Shown here in pieces: positions 44,380 to 52,642 of a stretch of 64,000 nt of DNA (position 1 is its first letter; each line of letters begins with the position of its first letter). This DNA is from Devosia sp. FKR38 (GTDB taxonomy: Bacteria; Pseudomonadota; Alphaproteobacteria; Rhizobiales; Devosiaceae). The stretch lies in NCBI RefSeq assembly GCF_005222805.1, contig NZ_STGC01000005.1:62001-126000 (forward strand). The letters run 5' to 3'. The notes under the pieces were generated by a model, which worked only from the letters and a program-made list of their open reading frames with translations, was not told the DNA's origin and made no database searches. Position numbers and translations under genes: made by a program.

Positions 44380-45390
44380 TCAGAGCGCCGTAAATCCGGC
44401 GATCTGCGCCACCACCATCTCATGGTCAGACAACACTTCGCCATCGGGTGCCAATGCCGCCACGATGCGGCTTTCGGTCACCTCCAGCCCGCGCGTCAGC
44501 AGCCAGTCGAGCTTATAGGCGCCCTTGGCCCCCCGACTCAGCCGGCTGGGCCGGGTGGTCATCTGTTCGATCGGCCCGCTGTGGCGGCGGTACCCGCGCT
44601 GCGCGGCATCGGCAAACAGCGGCTCGGCGTCGAAATTGCCGCCATCAGCGAGACCCGTATTGAGATCGCCGCCGATCACCACCGGCATATCGCCGGCCAA
44701 CTGCGCGACGCAATCGAACAGCATGGCCATCTGCCGACCGCGATGGGCGCCATCGCCACGGCTTTCCAGATGCACCGAGACGGCGAACAGCGGACCCTGT
44801 TCGGTCATCAGCGTGGCGGCAATGGCGCAGCGCGTGCCGACCCGGGCGGTCTGCACTTCAGTGTTGAACCAGAACAACTGGTCCGGCAGGCGGATCAGCA
44901 CCGGGGTGAACAGATTGCTGCGGCTCAGCAGCGCATTGCCGTGAAAGCCCAGGGCGTTGAAATCGTCGATGCAGTACTCGAGCTCAGTGGGCGCGCCCAG
45001 GTCGAGCTCGAGGAATTCGACGCCATAGGCATGGCCCATGTCCAATTGGGTGGCGATCTCGGCCGAGGTGTGGCGCTGACCGGTGCGCGCCATGCCGTTG
45101 TCCACTTCCGAAAGCAGCACCACATCCACACCCTGGCTGGCCAGCAGCGCTGCCGACGGGCTCACCGCATAGCAGCGCTCAAGGTTCCAGGCCGCAATGG
45201 TCAGCGGAAACGCCAGCGGCGCACGCGGCGCCATCGGCGGCGCTTCGACGCGCTGCATGCAGGCGAGCCCAGCCATGGCCGCCAGATGATTGGCCTCGGT
45301 GCGCTCGAGCGCGCGCAGGGCCTCGCGGTCCTCGAGCGAGGGGGCAATGAGCAGCGTGGGCTGGGCGGGTTTGACAGCGTCGAAGGACAT
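44380..45390 (-). CDS. Endonuclease/exonuclease/phosphatase (EEP) family protein
   Basis: 336 residues. EEP-fold catalytic positions are visible: AWNLER (Asn), LLSEVDNGM (Glu metal ligand), AVSVHLESRG, GGDLNTG (Asp/Asn) and the final SDHEMV (Asp-His pair). The first about 60 residues are a helical extension without known fold. No signal peptide is seen, so it acts in the cytoplasm, on DNA or a phosphoester. It is divergent from the sugar SDR gene. Substrate unknown. Confidence 0.83.
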   Translation of the reverse strand: MSFDAVKPAQPTLLIAPSLEDREALRALERTEANHLAAMAGLACMQRVEAPPMAPRAPLAFPLTIAAWNLERCYAVSPSAALLASQGVDVVLLSEVDNGMARTGQRHTSAEIATQLDMGHAYGVEFLELDLGAPTELEYCIDDFNALGFHGNALLSRSNLFTPVLIRLPDQLFWFNTEVQTARVGTRCAIAATLMTEQGPLFAVSVHLESRGDGAHRGRQMAMLFDCVAQLAGDMPVVIGGDLNTGLADGGNFDAEPLFADAAQRGYRRHSGPIEQMTTRPSRLSRGAKGAYKLDWLLTRGLEVTESRIVAALAPDGEVLSDHEMVVAQIAGFTAL

Positions 45391-45551
45391 GGCGATTCCA
45401 GTGCGGGGAAGGGGCGGGCGGCGCTCGCCATAGCGTCCGCGCGTGAACTGCCGATGACGCCGGTGGCCCTTGCTGGACGCAGCGGCGAAGCGCTACACCT
45501 TTGCCCGCCCGTCCTTTTGACCGCCCATCCCGACCCCAGCAGGAGACCTTC

Positions 45552-46322
45552 ATGAGCCACTACGCGCGCTACCCGAGCCTGAATGATGTGCCGGTAGTCA
45601 TCTCCGGCGGCGCGTCGGGCATTGGCGCGGCGCTGGTGCGCAATTTTGCCGAACAGGGCGCGCGGGTTGGCTTCGTCGATATCGATGCACCCGCCGGCAC
45701 GGCGCTGGCCAGCGATCTCGGTGCTGCGGGTCATCGGGTACACTTCATCGCCTGCGACCTGACCGATACCACCGCCTATCAGGCGGCGATTGCCGATCTG
45801 GCGGCGGTGCATGGCGACGCCTTGGTGCTGGTCAACAACGCCGCCCATGACCAGCGCCACGACTGGGCCAAGGTGACGCCCCAGGATTGGGACGACCGCA
45901 TGGCGGTCAACCTCAAGCATGCCTTCTTTGCCATCCAGGCGGTTGCTCCGGGCATGATCAAGGCCAGGCGTGGCGCCATCATCAACACCGGCTCGATCAG
46001 CTGGATGATCCGCACGCCCTCCCTGCCGGTCTATGAGACGGCCAAGGCCGCCGTGCATGGCCTGACGCGCGCCATGGCGGGCGAGCTGGGCAGCTCGGGC
46101 ATCCGTGTCAATTCGCTGATCCCCGGCGCGGTCATCACCGAGCGACAGCTCAAGCTGTGGCTGGACGAGGAATCCATGCGCGGCATCCTCGCCAACCAGG
46201 CGCTGCCCCAGCATGTCTATCCCGATGATGTCGCGCGCATGGCGCTGTTCCTGGCGGCCGAAGACAGCGCCAAAATCACCGGCCAGCATTTCCTGGTCGA
46301 TGCCGGCTGGGCGCACGGCTGA
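45552..46322 (+). CDS. SDR-family oxidoreductase, sugar-dehydrogenase type
   Basis: 256 residues from ATG 45552 with AGGAGACC upstream. It is a classical short-chain dehydrogenase: NAD(P) motif ISGGASGIGAALVRNF, VLVNNAAHDQ, active-site Ser in NTGSISWM and YETAK catalytic dyad. It resembles the D-xylose/L-arabinose 1-dehydrogenase group; the substrate is unproven. It stands alone between the EEP gene and the OmpA-like lipoprotein gene. Confidence 0.85.
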   Translation: MSHYARYPSLNDVPVVISGGASGIGAALVRNFAEQGARVGFVDIDAPAGTALASDLGAAGHRVHFIACDLTDTTAYQAAIADLAAVHGDALVLVNNAAHDQRHDWAKVTPQDWDDRMAVNLKHAFFAIQAVAPGMIKARRGAIINTGSISWMIRTPSLPVYETAKAAVHGLTRAMAGELGSSGIRVNSLIPGAVITERQLKLWLDEESMRGILANQALPQHVYPDDVARMALFLAAEDSAKITGQHFLVDAGWAHG

Positions 46323-46444
46323 TCGCCGGATCGGACATCCAGGCGCCGTTCATCGGGCGTTCAGGCCCTTTCCCTGATCACGGTCCTGCCGTATTCAGTA
46401 GTCAACTACAAGGCCACCAACCGAATCCTTCAGGGGGATAGATT

Positions 46445-47113
46445 ATGAAGTCGAAGATCTTGGTCGCGCTCGCGGCAACGCTCGCACTGTCCGCGTGCAC
46501 CACCACCGATCCCTATACCGGTGAAAGCCGCCTCTCCAACACCGCTGGCGGCGCACTGATCGGTACGGGCGGCGGCGCCATTGCCGGCGCGCTGGTGGGT
46601 GCGGCTGTCGGTGGCGATCCGCGCGTGGGCGCCCTGGTGGGCGCGGGCGTTGGCGGCCTGACCGGCGCCGGCATCGGCGCCTATATGGACCAGCAGGAAG
46701 CCGAGCTGCGCGCGCAGCTGCAGGGCACCGGCGTGTCCGTGACCCGCGTGGGCCAGAACATTATCCTCAACATGCCCTCCAACATCACCTTCGCCACCGA
46801 CCAGTCGACGGTGCAGCCGCAGTTCAACTCGACCCTGGTGTCGGTTGCCCTGGTGCTCAAGAAGTTCGACAAGTCGATCATCGACGTCTATGGCCACACC
46901 GACAGCCAGGGCGACGACGCCTACAATCTGGCGCTCAGCCAGCGCCGCGCCGTGTCCGTGGCCACCACCCTGGCCAACCAGGGCATCGATCAGCGCCGCT
47001 TCTACATCGAAGGCAAGGGCGAGACGTCCCCCATCGCCTCCAATGCCACCGAAGACGGCCGCGCCCAGAACCGCCGCGTGGAGATCCAGATCGCCCCGAT
47101 CAGCCGCGGCTGA
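46445..47113 (+). CDS. OmpA-family lipoprotein with glycine-zipper (YiaD-like)
   Basis: 222 residues. A lipoprotein signal with lipobox LSAC (Cys at about residue 18) is followed by a glycine-zipper segment (GTGGGAIAGALVGAAVGG) and an OmpA-type peptidoglycan-binding domain (ITFATDQSTVQPQF, VYGHTDSQGDDAYNLALSQR, EDGRAQNRRVEIQI). It links the outer membrane to the cell wall. AGGGGG precedes the ATG at 12 bases. A strong terminator follows. Confidence 0.92.
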   Translation: MKSKILVALAATLALSACTTTDPYTGESRLSNTAGGALIGTGGGAIAGALVGAAVGGDPRVGALVGAGVGGLTGAGIGAYMDQQEAELRAQLQGTGVSVTRVGQNIILNMPSNITFATDQSTVQPQFNSTLVSVALVLKKFDKSIIDVYGHTDSQGDDAYNLALSQRRAVSVATTLANQGIDQRRFYIEGKGETSPIASNATEDGRAQNRRVEIQIAPISRG

Positions 47114-47138
47114 TCGTATCGCGCGTGACGAGCAACAG

Positions 47139-47165
47139 AACGCGGCCCATCGGGCCGCGTTTTTC
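47139..47165 (+). terminator. Rho-independent terminator of the OmpA-like gene
   Basis: AACGCGGCCC and GGGCCGCGTT form a 10-bp stem with a 3-nt loop, followed by TTTTTC. Confidence 0.9.
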
Positions 47166-47206
47166 TTTGCAGCCTGGTTGCGCGCTCACAGCCGGTGTGA
47201 AGACGG

Positions 47207-47428
47207 CTAGAGCAGCTGCATCAACAGCAGGATGGCGATGATGATCGCCAGGGCAATGACCCCATAGAGCCACCAATTGGTCGGGCCGGTGGCGCCGACA
47301 CTCGCTTCATGTTCACCGGCCACCTTGAGCTCGGACTGGGGTGGGACTTCAATGCGCGAGCCATTCTCGTCGATGAGCGCATCAACGCTGGCTTCGGTAC
47401 GGCCCGGCTTGTCGGGTGCAGTTGCCAT
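47207..47428 (-). CDS. Small tail-anchored membrane protein
   Basis: 73 residues from ATG 47428 with GAGGAGG upstream. The first 48 residues are polar and acidic (PDKPGRTEASVDALIDENGS), and one membrane helix lies at the C-terminus (LYGVIALAIIIAILLLMQLL). No known family. It is convergent with the OmpA-like gene and divergent from nothing in the 300-bp space upstream. Confidence 0.65.
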   Translation of the reverse strand: MATAPDKPGRTEASVDALIDENGSRIEVPPQSELKVAGEHEASVGATGPTNWWLYGVIALAIIIAILLLMQLL

Positions 47429-47728
47429 GATCAGACCTCCTCGGTTTTCCTGTATTGCCATACTGGGCCGCAGTAGTGGCCATAAAACGGCCAAGGCGGA
47501 AAAGACTTGGCAGGGATGAATGCTGAGTAAGCAGATCATGGCGACAGTGATTGGCGCGCTCAGGCTCGTTTTCAACTGGGATGAACTGCGGACGCCAGTG
47601 GGGGCGGCGTTGTCGCCGCGACCAAGTGCGAGACATGCAATGGGATCGTCAAAGAAAATCCGAGGGCACAGCATAGTTGCTGCGCCCTCGACGTCTTCAG
47701 ATGATGCTGTTGATCAACGGGCCGGTGC
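47429..47728. other. Gene-free spacer between the small membrane protein and GH127 genes
   Basis: No supportable coding frame was found. The only clear structure is the GH127 terminator at its right-hand side and a short dyad GGCCATAAAACGGCC near 47478. Confidence 0.5.
47651..47690 (-). terminator. Terminator of the LacI-GH127 operon
   Basis: Read on the minus strand, CGAGGGCGCAGCA and TGCTGTGCCCTCG form a long stem with a short loop, followed by GATTTTCTTTG. It lies 39 bases after the GH127 stop. Confidence 0.75.
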
Positions 47729-49636
47729 TTACTGCACCTCGGGCACCCAGACCATCATCGAGCCCTGGCCGCGATTGGCCCACAGGTAATAGGGCACCGC
47801 GGTCAGCGTCGCCACATCGTCTGCCGGCGGGGCGGTGCGATAGAGCGAGGTCCAGTCGCCTTCATTGATCGACAGGGCCTGCGCCTTGAGCGTCACCACG
47901 CCATCGAAGAGGTCGGCGCGGGTCTCGGCCTTGAGCTCGGCATTGCGCGGCAGCTTGAGCCGCTGCACGCGACCGCCCGGATTGTCGATCTCTTCCACGC
48001 AATACACCAGCGGGCCACGCTTCAGCGCAATGCGACCGGAATCCATGATCACGCCCGGATGCGCATAGAGGCGCACCGGCGGCATGGGCAAGGTGAGGGC
48101 GATAACATCGCCCGCCTGCCAGGTGCGGTGGATGGTGAGATAGCCATTGGCTACGGCGTCGAGCGCCACAGCCTGGCCATTGACCGTCACGCTGGCACCC
48201 TGGCACCAGCCAGGAATGCGCAGCTTGACGTCAAAGGCGGTGGGCGCTGCCGGGTCGACATGGATGGCGATATCCCCGCTCCAGGGATAGTTCGACACTT
48301 CGCGCAGACCCACCGTGGTGCCGGCGATCTCCTGGCTGGTGGCAATGCCGCCATAGAGGTGGAAGGCCACGCCATCGCTGGCCGTCGAGAGGAAATAGCC
48401 ACCCACCGAGGCCACCAGGCGGCTGACGTTCATGGTGCAGCACGGGCAGGTGTGCCAGTCCCAGCGCGTTGGGGTGCCGTCGCTCTCAAGCGGATTGGCG
48501 TAGAAGTAATGCTCGCCATCACGGCTGAGTCCGCTCAACGCACCATTGAACATGGCCAGTTCGAGGATGTCGGCATATTTGCCGTCAAGATCGAGATGCA
48601 GCATGCGCTGCGCCCAAAAGATCAGGGCCACCGAGGCACACGTCTCGGCATAGGCGGTCTGGTTGGGCAGGTCGAAATCATGCGTGAAGCCCTCGTTATG
48701 CGCCGAGGGGCCAAGGCCCGCCGTCACATACATCTTGGTCTCCATCACATCGTCCCAAAGCACTTCGCAGGCGCGCTTGAGGGCCGGATCCTCGATCTCG
48801 GCGGCCAGATCAGCCATGGCGGTATAGAGATACATGGCGCGCACGGCATGGCCGACCACCTTGTCCTGCTCGCGCACCGGCTTGTGGCTCTGCGAATATT
48901 CGTAATTGGCAAACACATAGGGCTGCTTGCTGTCGCCGCCCTCGCGCTCCAGCCGCTCCAGATCGAAGTAATGCGGCTGCCGGCCGCGCTCATTGATCAG
49001 ATAGGTCGCAAAGTCGAGGTGCTTCTTCTCGCCGGTGAGATAGTAGAGCTTCATCAGGGCGAGCTCGATTTCCTCGTGGCCGTCATAGCCGCGCTTCTGC
49101 CCCGGTCCGGTGCCGAAGACGGAATAGATGTGCTCGAGATAGCCCTCCATGATGCCCAGCCAGCGCCGACGGCCGGTCACCTGGAAATAGGCAATGGCGC
49201 CCTCCAGCAGATGGCCGGCGTTATAGAACTCGTGGTTGTCGCGCAGATTGGTGAAGCGCTTGTCCGGTTCGCGGCCAAGATACCAGCAGTTGAGATAGCC
49301 GTCCGGCGCCTGGGCCTTCTCGAAATCATCGACGATGGCTTCGATCTTGGCCTCGATATCGGCGTCGCGGCGATGCGCCAGCGCATAGCTGGCCGCCTCG
49401 ATCCACTTGCCTACGTCGCTGTCCCAGAACACCTGCACGGTAAAGCCATTGGGATGGCGCGGGAAGCGCAGCGGCGGCGGCGGCTGCGGCAGCTTGATAG
49501 AATCCAGGATGGTATATTCTGCCAGCTTGCGATGCTGGCTCGGAATGGTGCGGGTCAGCACCGTTTCCAGCCGCTCGTGCCAGAACTGGCCCTCGAACTT
49601 GATGTCGGGGAAATTGACGGGAGCATAACGGCTCAT
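47729..49636 (-). CDS. Glycoside hydrolase family 127 (beta-L-arabinofuranosidase type)
   Basis: 635 residues from ATG 49636 with GAGGAGGAC upstream. It is an (alpha/alpha)6-barrel enzyme of the GH127/DUF1680 type with the cysteine nucleophile region HTCPCCTMN and the upstream AYAETCASV pair (Glu/Cys), which together make the Cys-Glu zinc centre known for this family. Other landmarks are HEFYNAGHLLEGAIAYF and GHAVRAMYLYTAMADLA. No signal peptide, so it cleaves imported oligosaccharides. It follows its LacI regulator by 10 bp and probably removes beta-L-arabinofuranose from plant glycans. Confidence 0.9.
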   Translation of the reverse strand: MSRYAPVNFPDIKFEGQFWHERLETVLTRTIPSQHRKLAEYTILDSIKLPQPPPPLRFPRHPNGFTVQVFWDSDVGKWIEAASYALAHRRDADIEAKIEAIVDDFEKAQAPDGYLNCWYLGREPDKRFTNLRDNHEFYNAGHLLEGAIAYFQVTGRRRWLGIMEGYLEHIYSVFGTGPGQKRGYDGHEEIELALMKLYYLTGEKKHLDFATYLINERGRQPHYFDLERLEREGGDSKQPYVFANYEYSQSHKPVREQDKVVGHAVRAMYLYTAMADLAAEIEDPALKRACEVLWDDVMETKMYVTAGLGPSAHNEGFTHDFDLPNQTAYAETCASVALIFWAQRMLHLDLDGKYADILELAMFNGALSGLSRDGEHYFYANPLESDGTPTRWDWHTCPCCTMNVSRLVASVGGYFLSTASDGVAFHLYGGIATSQEIAGTTVGLREVSNYPWSGDIAIHVDPAAPTAFDVKLRIPGWCQGASVTVNGQAVALDAVANGYLTIHRTWQAGDVIALTLPMPPVRLYAHPGVIMDSGRIALKRGPLVYCVEEIDNPGGRVQRLKLPRNAELKAETRADLFDGVVTLKAQALSINEGDWTSLYRTAPPADDVATLTAVPYYLWANRGQGSMMVWVPEVQ

Positions 49637-49646
49637 CTTGTCCTCC

Positions 49647-50705
49647 TCAGGAATTCTGATTTTGTTGTGTTGTGTCGGTGTGGCCAGCGGGCGCCGAAGA
49701 CGGGCGCACCACCAGCGAACAGGGCAGGCGCTCGACGCCGCGAATGCGTTCGCCACCGATCATGGCGATCAGCCGTTCGCCCGCGGCGCGGCCCAGCCGG
49801 TGCAGATTCATGTCAACGCTGCTCAGCGGCGGCCGCGCGGCCAGCGCCATGACATCCCAATTGTCAAAGCCGACCACGGCCACGTCCTGGGGGACAGTCA
49901 GGCCGCGCTCGCGCAGTGCGTCGCTGGCGCCGCGGGCAATCTGGTCATTGCCGCAGAACAGGGCATCGGGCGCGGTGGCGGCATCGGCAAACAGTTGGTC
50001 CACGGCCTCGCGGCCCCAGGCCTCGGACCACAAGCCGTTCAGATAATGCTCTGGCAGGGCCGGCAGCCCGGCCCGCGCCAGGGTGTCGACATAGCCCTGG
50101 TGACGTAGGGTCACGGCCTCGAATTCGGCCGGTCCGGTAATATGGGCAATGCGCCGCCGTCCGGTGGCAATCAGATGCTCCACGGCGAGGACCGCGCCGC
50201 CGTGATCATCCGGCAACAGGCACAGCGCATCGGGGTCATCACTCTGGGAGAACACATAGATCACCGGCATCGACTTGCCCGGAACGGCAATGGCCGGGCG
50301 CCGGTCCATGCGTCGGGCGGTGACCAGAAGGCCATCGATGCGCTTGCCCAGCAATTGGTCAAGATGCTGCTGCTCGCGCTCGGGATCATCGGTGGCGTTG
50401 CACATGAAGATCGCAATGCCATGCCCGGCCAGCGTCTCTTCCAGCGCCTCGAGAATGGGAAAGATGAAGCGGCCGAAACTGTCTGTGGTCAGCACGCCCA
50501 CGGTCATGGAGCGGCTGCGATGCAGGCTCTGCGCCATGGCATTGGGTCGGAAGCCCAGTTCATTGGCGGCGGCGACCACCCGGTCTCGCGTCTCCTGCCG
50601 CAGGCTGCCGCTGGCATTGAGCGCCTTGGAGGCCGTGCCGATAGACACGCCAGCCCGGGCGGCGACGTCGCGAATGGTCGCGCGCTGCGGATAATCCGCA
50701 CCCAC
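49647..50705 (-). CDS. LacI-family transcriptional regulator of the GH127 operon
   Basis: About 352 residues. The LacI HTH is clear (ATIRDVAARAGVSIGTASKA followed by LRQETRDRVVAAANELGFRP), with a periplasmic-binding-protein-like ligand domain (GVLTTDSFGRFIFPILEALE; ALFCGNDQIARGASDALRER). The start is uncertain: GTG 50705 has GGGGAAG at seven bases and puts the HTH at residue 8; GTG 50741 and ATG 50774 are alternatives. A start at 50774 would place one palindromic operator inside the coding region, which argues against it. It controls GH127 by position. Confidence 0.88.
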   Translation of the reverse strand: MGADYPQRATIRDVAARAGVSIGTASKALNASGSLRQETRDRVVAAANELGFRPNAMAQSLHRSRSMTVGVLTTDSFGRFIFPILEALEETLAGHGIAIFMCNATDDPEREQQHLDQLLGKRIDGLLVTARRMDRRPAIAVPGKSMPVIYVFSQSDDPDALCLLPDDHGGAVLAVEHLIATGRRRIAHITGPAEFEAVTLRHQGYVDTLARAGLPALPEHYLNGLWSEAWGREAVDQLFADAATAPDALFCGNDQIARGASDALRERGLTVPQDVAVVGFDNWDVMALAARPPLSSVDMNLHRLGRAAGERLIAMIGGERIRGVERLPCSLVVRPSSAPAGHTDTTQQNQNS

Positions 50706-50746
50706 CCCGCTGTCTTCCCCGCTGCCCAAACCCGCCTCCACGCTGT

Positions 50747-50816
50747 GAAAAGCTTTTCCGAATGGCGCCCGCATCCTCAATCGGGAGGGCAGGCGACAAT
50801 TTCGGAAAAGGTTTTC
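50747..50816. promoter_or_regulatory. Pair of GAAAAGSTTTTC operators
   Basis: GAAAAGCTTTTC (50747-50758) is a perfect 12-bp palindrome and GAAAAGGTTTTC (50805-50816) differs only at the centre. Centre spacing is 58 bp. The shape is that of LacI-family operators, and the likely binder is the adjacent GH127 regulator, acting on its own operon. Confidence 0.6.
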
Positions 50817-51008
50817 TTTGATCGTCTTGTGCCATGACCTGCCGACGAAGGCAATGGGGGCGGACGGCGCAAAATATGAATGCAAGAAGACGTTTGGCTG
50901 GGCGATCTGGCGCTGCATTCCGGCCACCAGGCGGCCGCGTCGAATGCTTCAGCCTCCCAGCAACTGCCAGTCTCAGTCCGGTCGCCGACACTGATCATGC
51001 ATCGAGTC

Positions 51009-51047
51009 TTGCATACGCATGCAAAAGAGTATTGCATTCGTATGCAA
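51009..51047. promoter_or_regulatory. Twin TTGCAT-N4-ATGCAA operators before the ABC-amidase operon
   Basis: TTGCATACGCATGCAA (51009-51024) and TTGCATTCGTATGCAA (51032-51047), centres 23 bp apart, about 150 bp before the binding-protein start. The same palindrome occurs before the other catabolic units at 57218, 60457 and 63838. Confidence 0.8.
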
Positions 51048-51197
51048 GGCCGCTTACCAAATGTGACGTGCGGAAGACAAATGGCGGGATCGGGCGGTTG
51101 AGCAAGAGGCCCGAACCTGCCGCGGGAGCGTAACGACAACAGGGGATGGTTGGCGCACTGGCCCAAGGGCGCGCCCTGCACCATCAGGAGAACTTTC

Positions 51198-52436
51198 ATG
51201 AAGCTTATGTTCAAGACCACCGTATCGCTTGGGGTCCTGTGCCTCACCGCCGGCGCTGCATTTGCAGACTGCGGCATCGAGGGTGCTGGTTCCGTCCGCA
51301 TTCTCTCCAATGACTTCGAGGCCCTGCGCCTGGTCAACACCACCGCCGAGGAATGCGCTGCCGATGGCGTCACCGTCACGGCCAATGCCACCGCCGAGCA
51401 CAAGAACCTGCAGGTTCCGGCCCTGTCGATCAATCCGGCCGAATACAGCGTCGCCGTTGTCGCCAACAACTCGATCGTTCCGCTGCTCAATGACGACCTG
51501 ATCCGTCCGCTCGACGATCTGGTTGCCAAGTATGGCCAGGCCCTGCAGCCGAACCAGCTGATCAAGATCGACGGCAAGATCATGGCGATTGCCTTCATGG
51601 GCAATGCGCAGCACCTGTTCTATCGCAAGGACGTTCTGGACGCCGCCGGCGTTGCCGAGCCCAAGTCCTATGAGGACATCCTGGCTGCCGCCAAGGCCAT
51701 CAAGGACTCCGGCGCCATGGAATACCCGGTCGCGGCCTCGGTTAAGCCCGGTTGGGATCTGGCCGCTGAATTCGTCAACGCCTATCTCGGCACCGGTGCA
51801 GAGTTCTTCGCGCCCGGCACGGCCGAACTGGCTATCGACAATGAGCATGGCCTGAAGGTTCTCGAGACCATGCGCGCCCTGACCGCCTATATGGACCCCG
51901 ACTACCTGACCTTTGATGCCAATTCCATCAAGGCCGAATATGAAGCCGGCAACACCGCCATGATGGTCGAGTGGGGCTCGCTGGCCGGTGCCACCATCGA
52001 CGACGAAGGCGCTGCTGACGGCGTCGTGGCCAACACGGTTCTGGCTGCTGCGCCGACCATCGGCGGGGGCACCATTCCGGCTGTCGCGCTGTGGTGGGAT
52101 GGCTTCACGATCGCCAAGAACATTTCGGACGAAGACGCCGCCGCCTCCTTCCAGGCCATGGTTCACGGCATCAGCCCCGAAATGGTTGCCGCCAACTCGG
52201 CCGTTGCCACCTGGCTGGTTGCCGGCTTCGAGCCCGGTCCAGCTGCTGTCGGCGTGATCGCCACTGCCAATGCCGGCGCTCGCGCCTACCCGATGCAGCC
52301 CTATATGGGCCTGCTGCACACGGCCCTGTCTGCCGAACTGGCTGAGTACATGGCTGGCACGGAAGATGCCGCTCAGGCTCTGGCCGACGTCAAGGCTGCC
52401 TATGATACTGCAGCCAAGGAAGGCGGCTACCTGTAA
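51198..52436 (+). CDS. Sugar-type (CUT1) ABC importer, solute-binding protein
   Basis: 412 residues from ATG 51198 with AGGAGAAC upstream. The signal peptide is clear (LGVLCLTAGAAFADCG, cleavage after AFA). The mature part follows the family 1 binding-protein pattern (FYRKDVLDAAGVAEPKSYED; MMVEWGSLAGATI; VALWWDGFTIAKNI). It delivers the ligand to the permeases encoded downstream. The ligand is unknown; the operon context (amidase, two HisD-type dehydrogenases, RraA-type aldolase) suggests a polyol, amide or hydroxy-acid derivative rather than a common sugar. Confidence 0.9.
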   Translation: MKLMFKTTVSLGVLCLTAGAAFADCGIEGAGSVRILSNDFEALRLVNTTAEECAADGVTVTANATAEHKNLQVPALSINPAEYSVAVVANNSIVPLLNDDLIRPLDDLVAKYGQALQPNQLIKIDGKIMAIAFMGNAQHLFYRKDVLDAAGVAEPKSYEDILAAAKAIKDSGAMEYPVAASVKPGWDLAAEFVNAYLGTGAEFFAPGTAELAIDNEHGLKVLETMRALTAYMDPDYLTFDANSIKAEYEAGNTAMMVEWGSLAGATIDDEGAADGVVANTVLAAAPTIGGGTIPAVALWWDGFTIAKNISDEDAAASFQAMVHGISPEMVAANSAVATWLVAGFEPGPAAVGVIATANAGARAYPMQPYMGLLHTALSAELAEYMAGTEDAAQALADVKAAYDTAAKEGGYL

Positions 52437-52449
52437 GGGGTCGCCAGCG

Positions 52450-52467
52450 CAGCGCCCTCGGGCGCTG
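52450..52467 (+). promoter_or_regulatory. Intercistronic hairpin after the binding-protein gene
   Basis: CAGCGCCC and GGGCGCTG pair with a two-base spacer, 13 bases after the stop, in a 206-bp gap that also holds a second dyad (GTCCCCCC/GGGGCGGAC). No T-run. Probably raises binding-protein expression relative to the permeases. Confidence 0.55.
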
Positions 52468-52642
52468 CCGCCAAGCTTGACTCGTCCCCCCTTATGGGGC
52501 GGACTTCGGGAACTGGCCCGGTCACATGGGCCAGTTCACCGCCCAGCCTCGTCCAATTGGGGGAGGCGTCGGCCAGTGCCAGGCGCAATTGCGCGCCTTG
52601 AGCAACTCGCCATGCTCGCCAGCTTTGCGTCCGGGGGCCTTG

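Larger units (their letters stand above)
50706..51197. other. Divergent control region between the LacI-GH127 operon and the ABC-amidase operon
   Basis: About 490 bp without a supportable gene. It holds two GAAAAGSTTTTC palindromes near the LacI side and two TTGCATNNNNATGCAA palindromes nearer the importer side, so each divergent operon appears to have its own operator type. Confidence 0.6.

Noticed and set aside
48059-49852. 597-codon plus-strand frame across the GH127 gene
   Set aside because: Shadow; the minus strand has the catalytic cysteine motif and a good ribosome-binding site.
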